Positions 22,864 to 23,026 of a DNA stretch of 23,026 bases are shown in pieces (the stretch's first letter is position 1; each line of letters opens with the position of its first letter). Both the position numbers and the translations under genes were made by a program. Origin of the DNA: Clostridia bacterium (GTDB lineage: Bacteria; Bacillota; Sulfobacillia; SLMV01); assembly GCA_007133365.1 (NCBI GenBank), contig SLMV01000120.1, positions 1 through 23,026 of the forward strand, in the 5' to 3' direction. The notes under the pieces were generated by a model, which worked only from the letters and a program-made list of their open reading frames with translations, did no database searches and was not told the origin of the DNA.

Positions 22864-23026
22864 CTACTCCGAAAGGATCCGGATATGCGAATGCTCGTGA
22901 GCGATCGCCCTTAGGGTCTTGTCGTGAAGTTGTTGGGTGGCATCATCAAATAGGACGAACCGAATATGTCGTACCGACCTGAGTTTACAAGCACTGGTTA
23001 TGATCGTCGAAAGCGCGATTTGGGCA
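22864..23026 (-). CDS. C-terminal end of a probable macro-domain protein (partial)
   Basis: On the minus strand a frame is open from the right window edge (first complete codon at 23025) to TAG at 22866-22864, giving 53 residues. It contains RHIRFVLFDDATQQLH followed by a short helix. Together with AQIALSTII upstream, this matches the last helix-strand-helix of macro (ADP-ribose-binding) domains, whose C-terminus usually reads A-x-x-A-(x)n-VRFVLFD-x-x-x. Only the end of the domain is visible, so the ligand loops and catalytic residues cannot be judged. The remainder and the start codon lie beyond the window. Confidence 0.6.
   Translation of the reverse strand, partial: AQIALSTIITSACKLRSVRHIRFVLFDDATQQLHDKTLRAIAHEHSHIRILSE

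Noticed and set aside
22608..22982. Plus-strand ORF of 124 aa near the right edge
   Set aside because: It is antisense to the probable macro-domain frame, crosses the inverted repeat and shows no domain.
1..23026. CRISPR arrays, insertion sequences, prophage or toxin-antitoxin modules
   Set aside because: No regularly spaced repeats, transposase motifs, integrase or paired toxin/antitoxin genes were seen on either strand.

Overview
The window looks like chromosomal DNA of a Bacillota (Firmicutes) bacterium. The grounds are strong purine-rich ribosome binding sites, several TTG and GTG starts, an S-layer-homology (SLH) protein, a rubrerythrin, a LytTR response regulator, a CsoR/CstR-type repressor and a small clostridial-style Cys-rich protein. 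GC is about 50-55% by eye. The exported proteins are rich in Asp and Glu, which would fit a saline or alkaline habitat, but that is inference. I could not fix a genus. There is no rRNA, tRNA, CRISPR array, insertion sequence or phage module, so this is mostly ordinary housekeeping and accessory DNA with several overlooked small elements. || Left part (1-6300): the C-terminal end of a CapA-type metallophosphatase, then rubrerythrin, both rightward. A gene-free stretch with three hairpins follows. On the minus strand lie a soluble five-PAS histidine kinase and a LytTR response regulator (kinase first, genes 1 nt apart), and upstream of them a saccharopine-dehydrogenase-family gene with a good promoter. 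|| Middle (6300-14400): mutY with a 69-residue zinc-ribbon gene behind it. A minus-strand operon follows, coding for a membrane iron-sulfur (NapH/CcoG-like) protein and a CsoR-family repressor whose ligand set resembles persulfide-sensing CstR. Its promoter carries a textbook CsoR/CstR-type palindrome. Then come a possible 54-residue ORF, a large secreted PrcB-SLH protein with its own terminator, a CPBP (CAAX) membrane protease, a 725-base stretch with two candidate mini-ORFs, and two convergent small membrane proteins. || Right part (14400-23026): an orphan solute-binding lipoprotein with a strong terminator, and an S9 prolyl-oligopeptidase-type peptidase. An M50 (site-2-protease-like) membrane metalloprotease, two tandem 4-oxalocrotonate-tautomerase-like subunits (one lacking the catalytic proline) and a 34-residue Cys-rich protein form a minus-strand series. 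A succinylglutamate-desuccinylase/aspartoacylase-type zinc hydrolase is rightward, and the C-terminal end of a probable macro-domain protein enters from the right edge. || Peptide and amino-acid handling recurs (S9 peptidase, solute-binding protein, AstE-like hydrolase, lysine-6-dehydrogenase-like enzyme), but the genes are separate units and I do not claim one pathway. The best-supported small regulatory system is the 8074-9186 operon with its operator.
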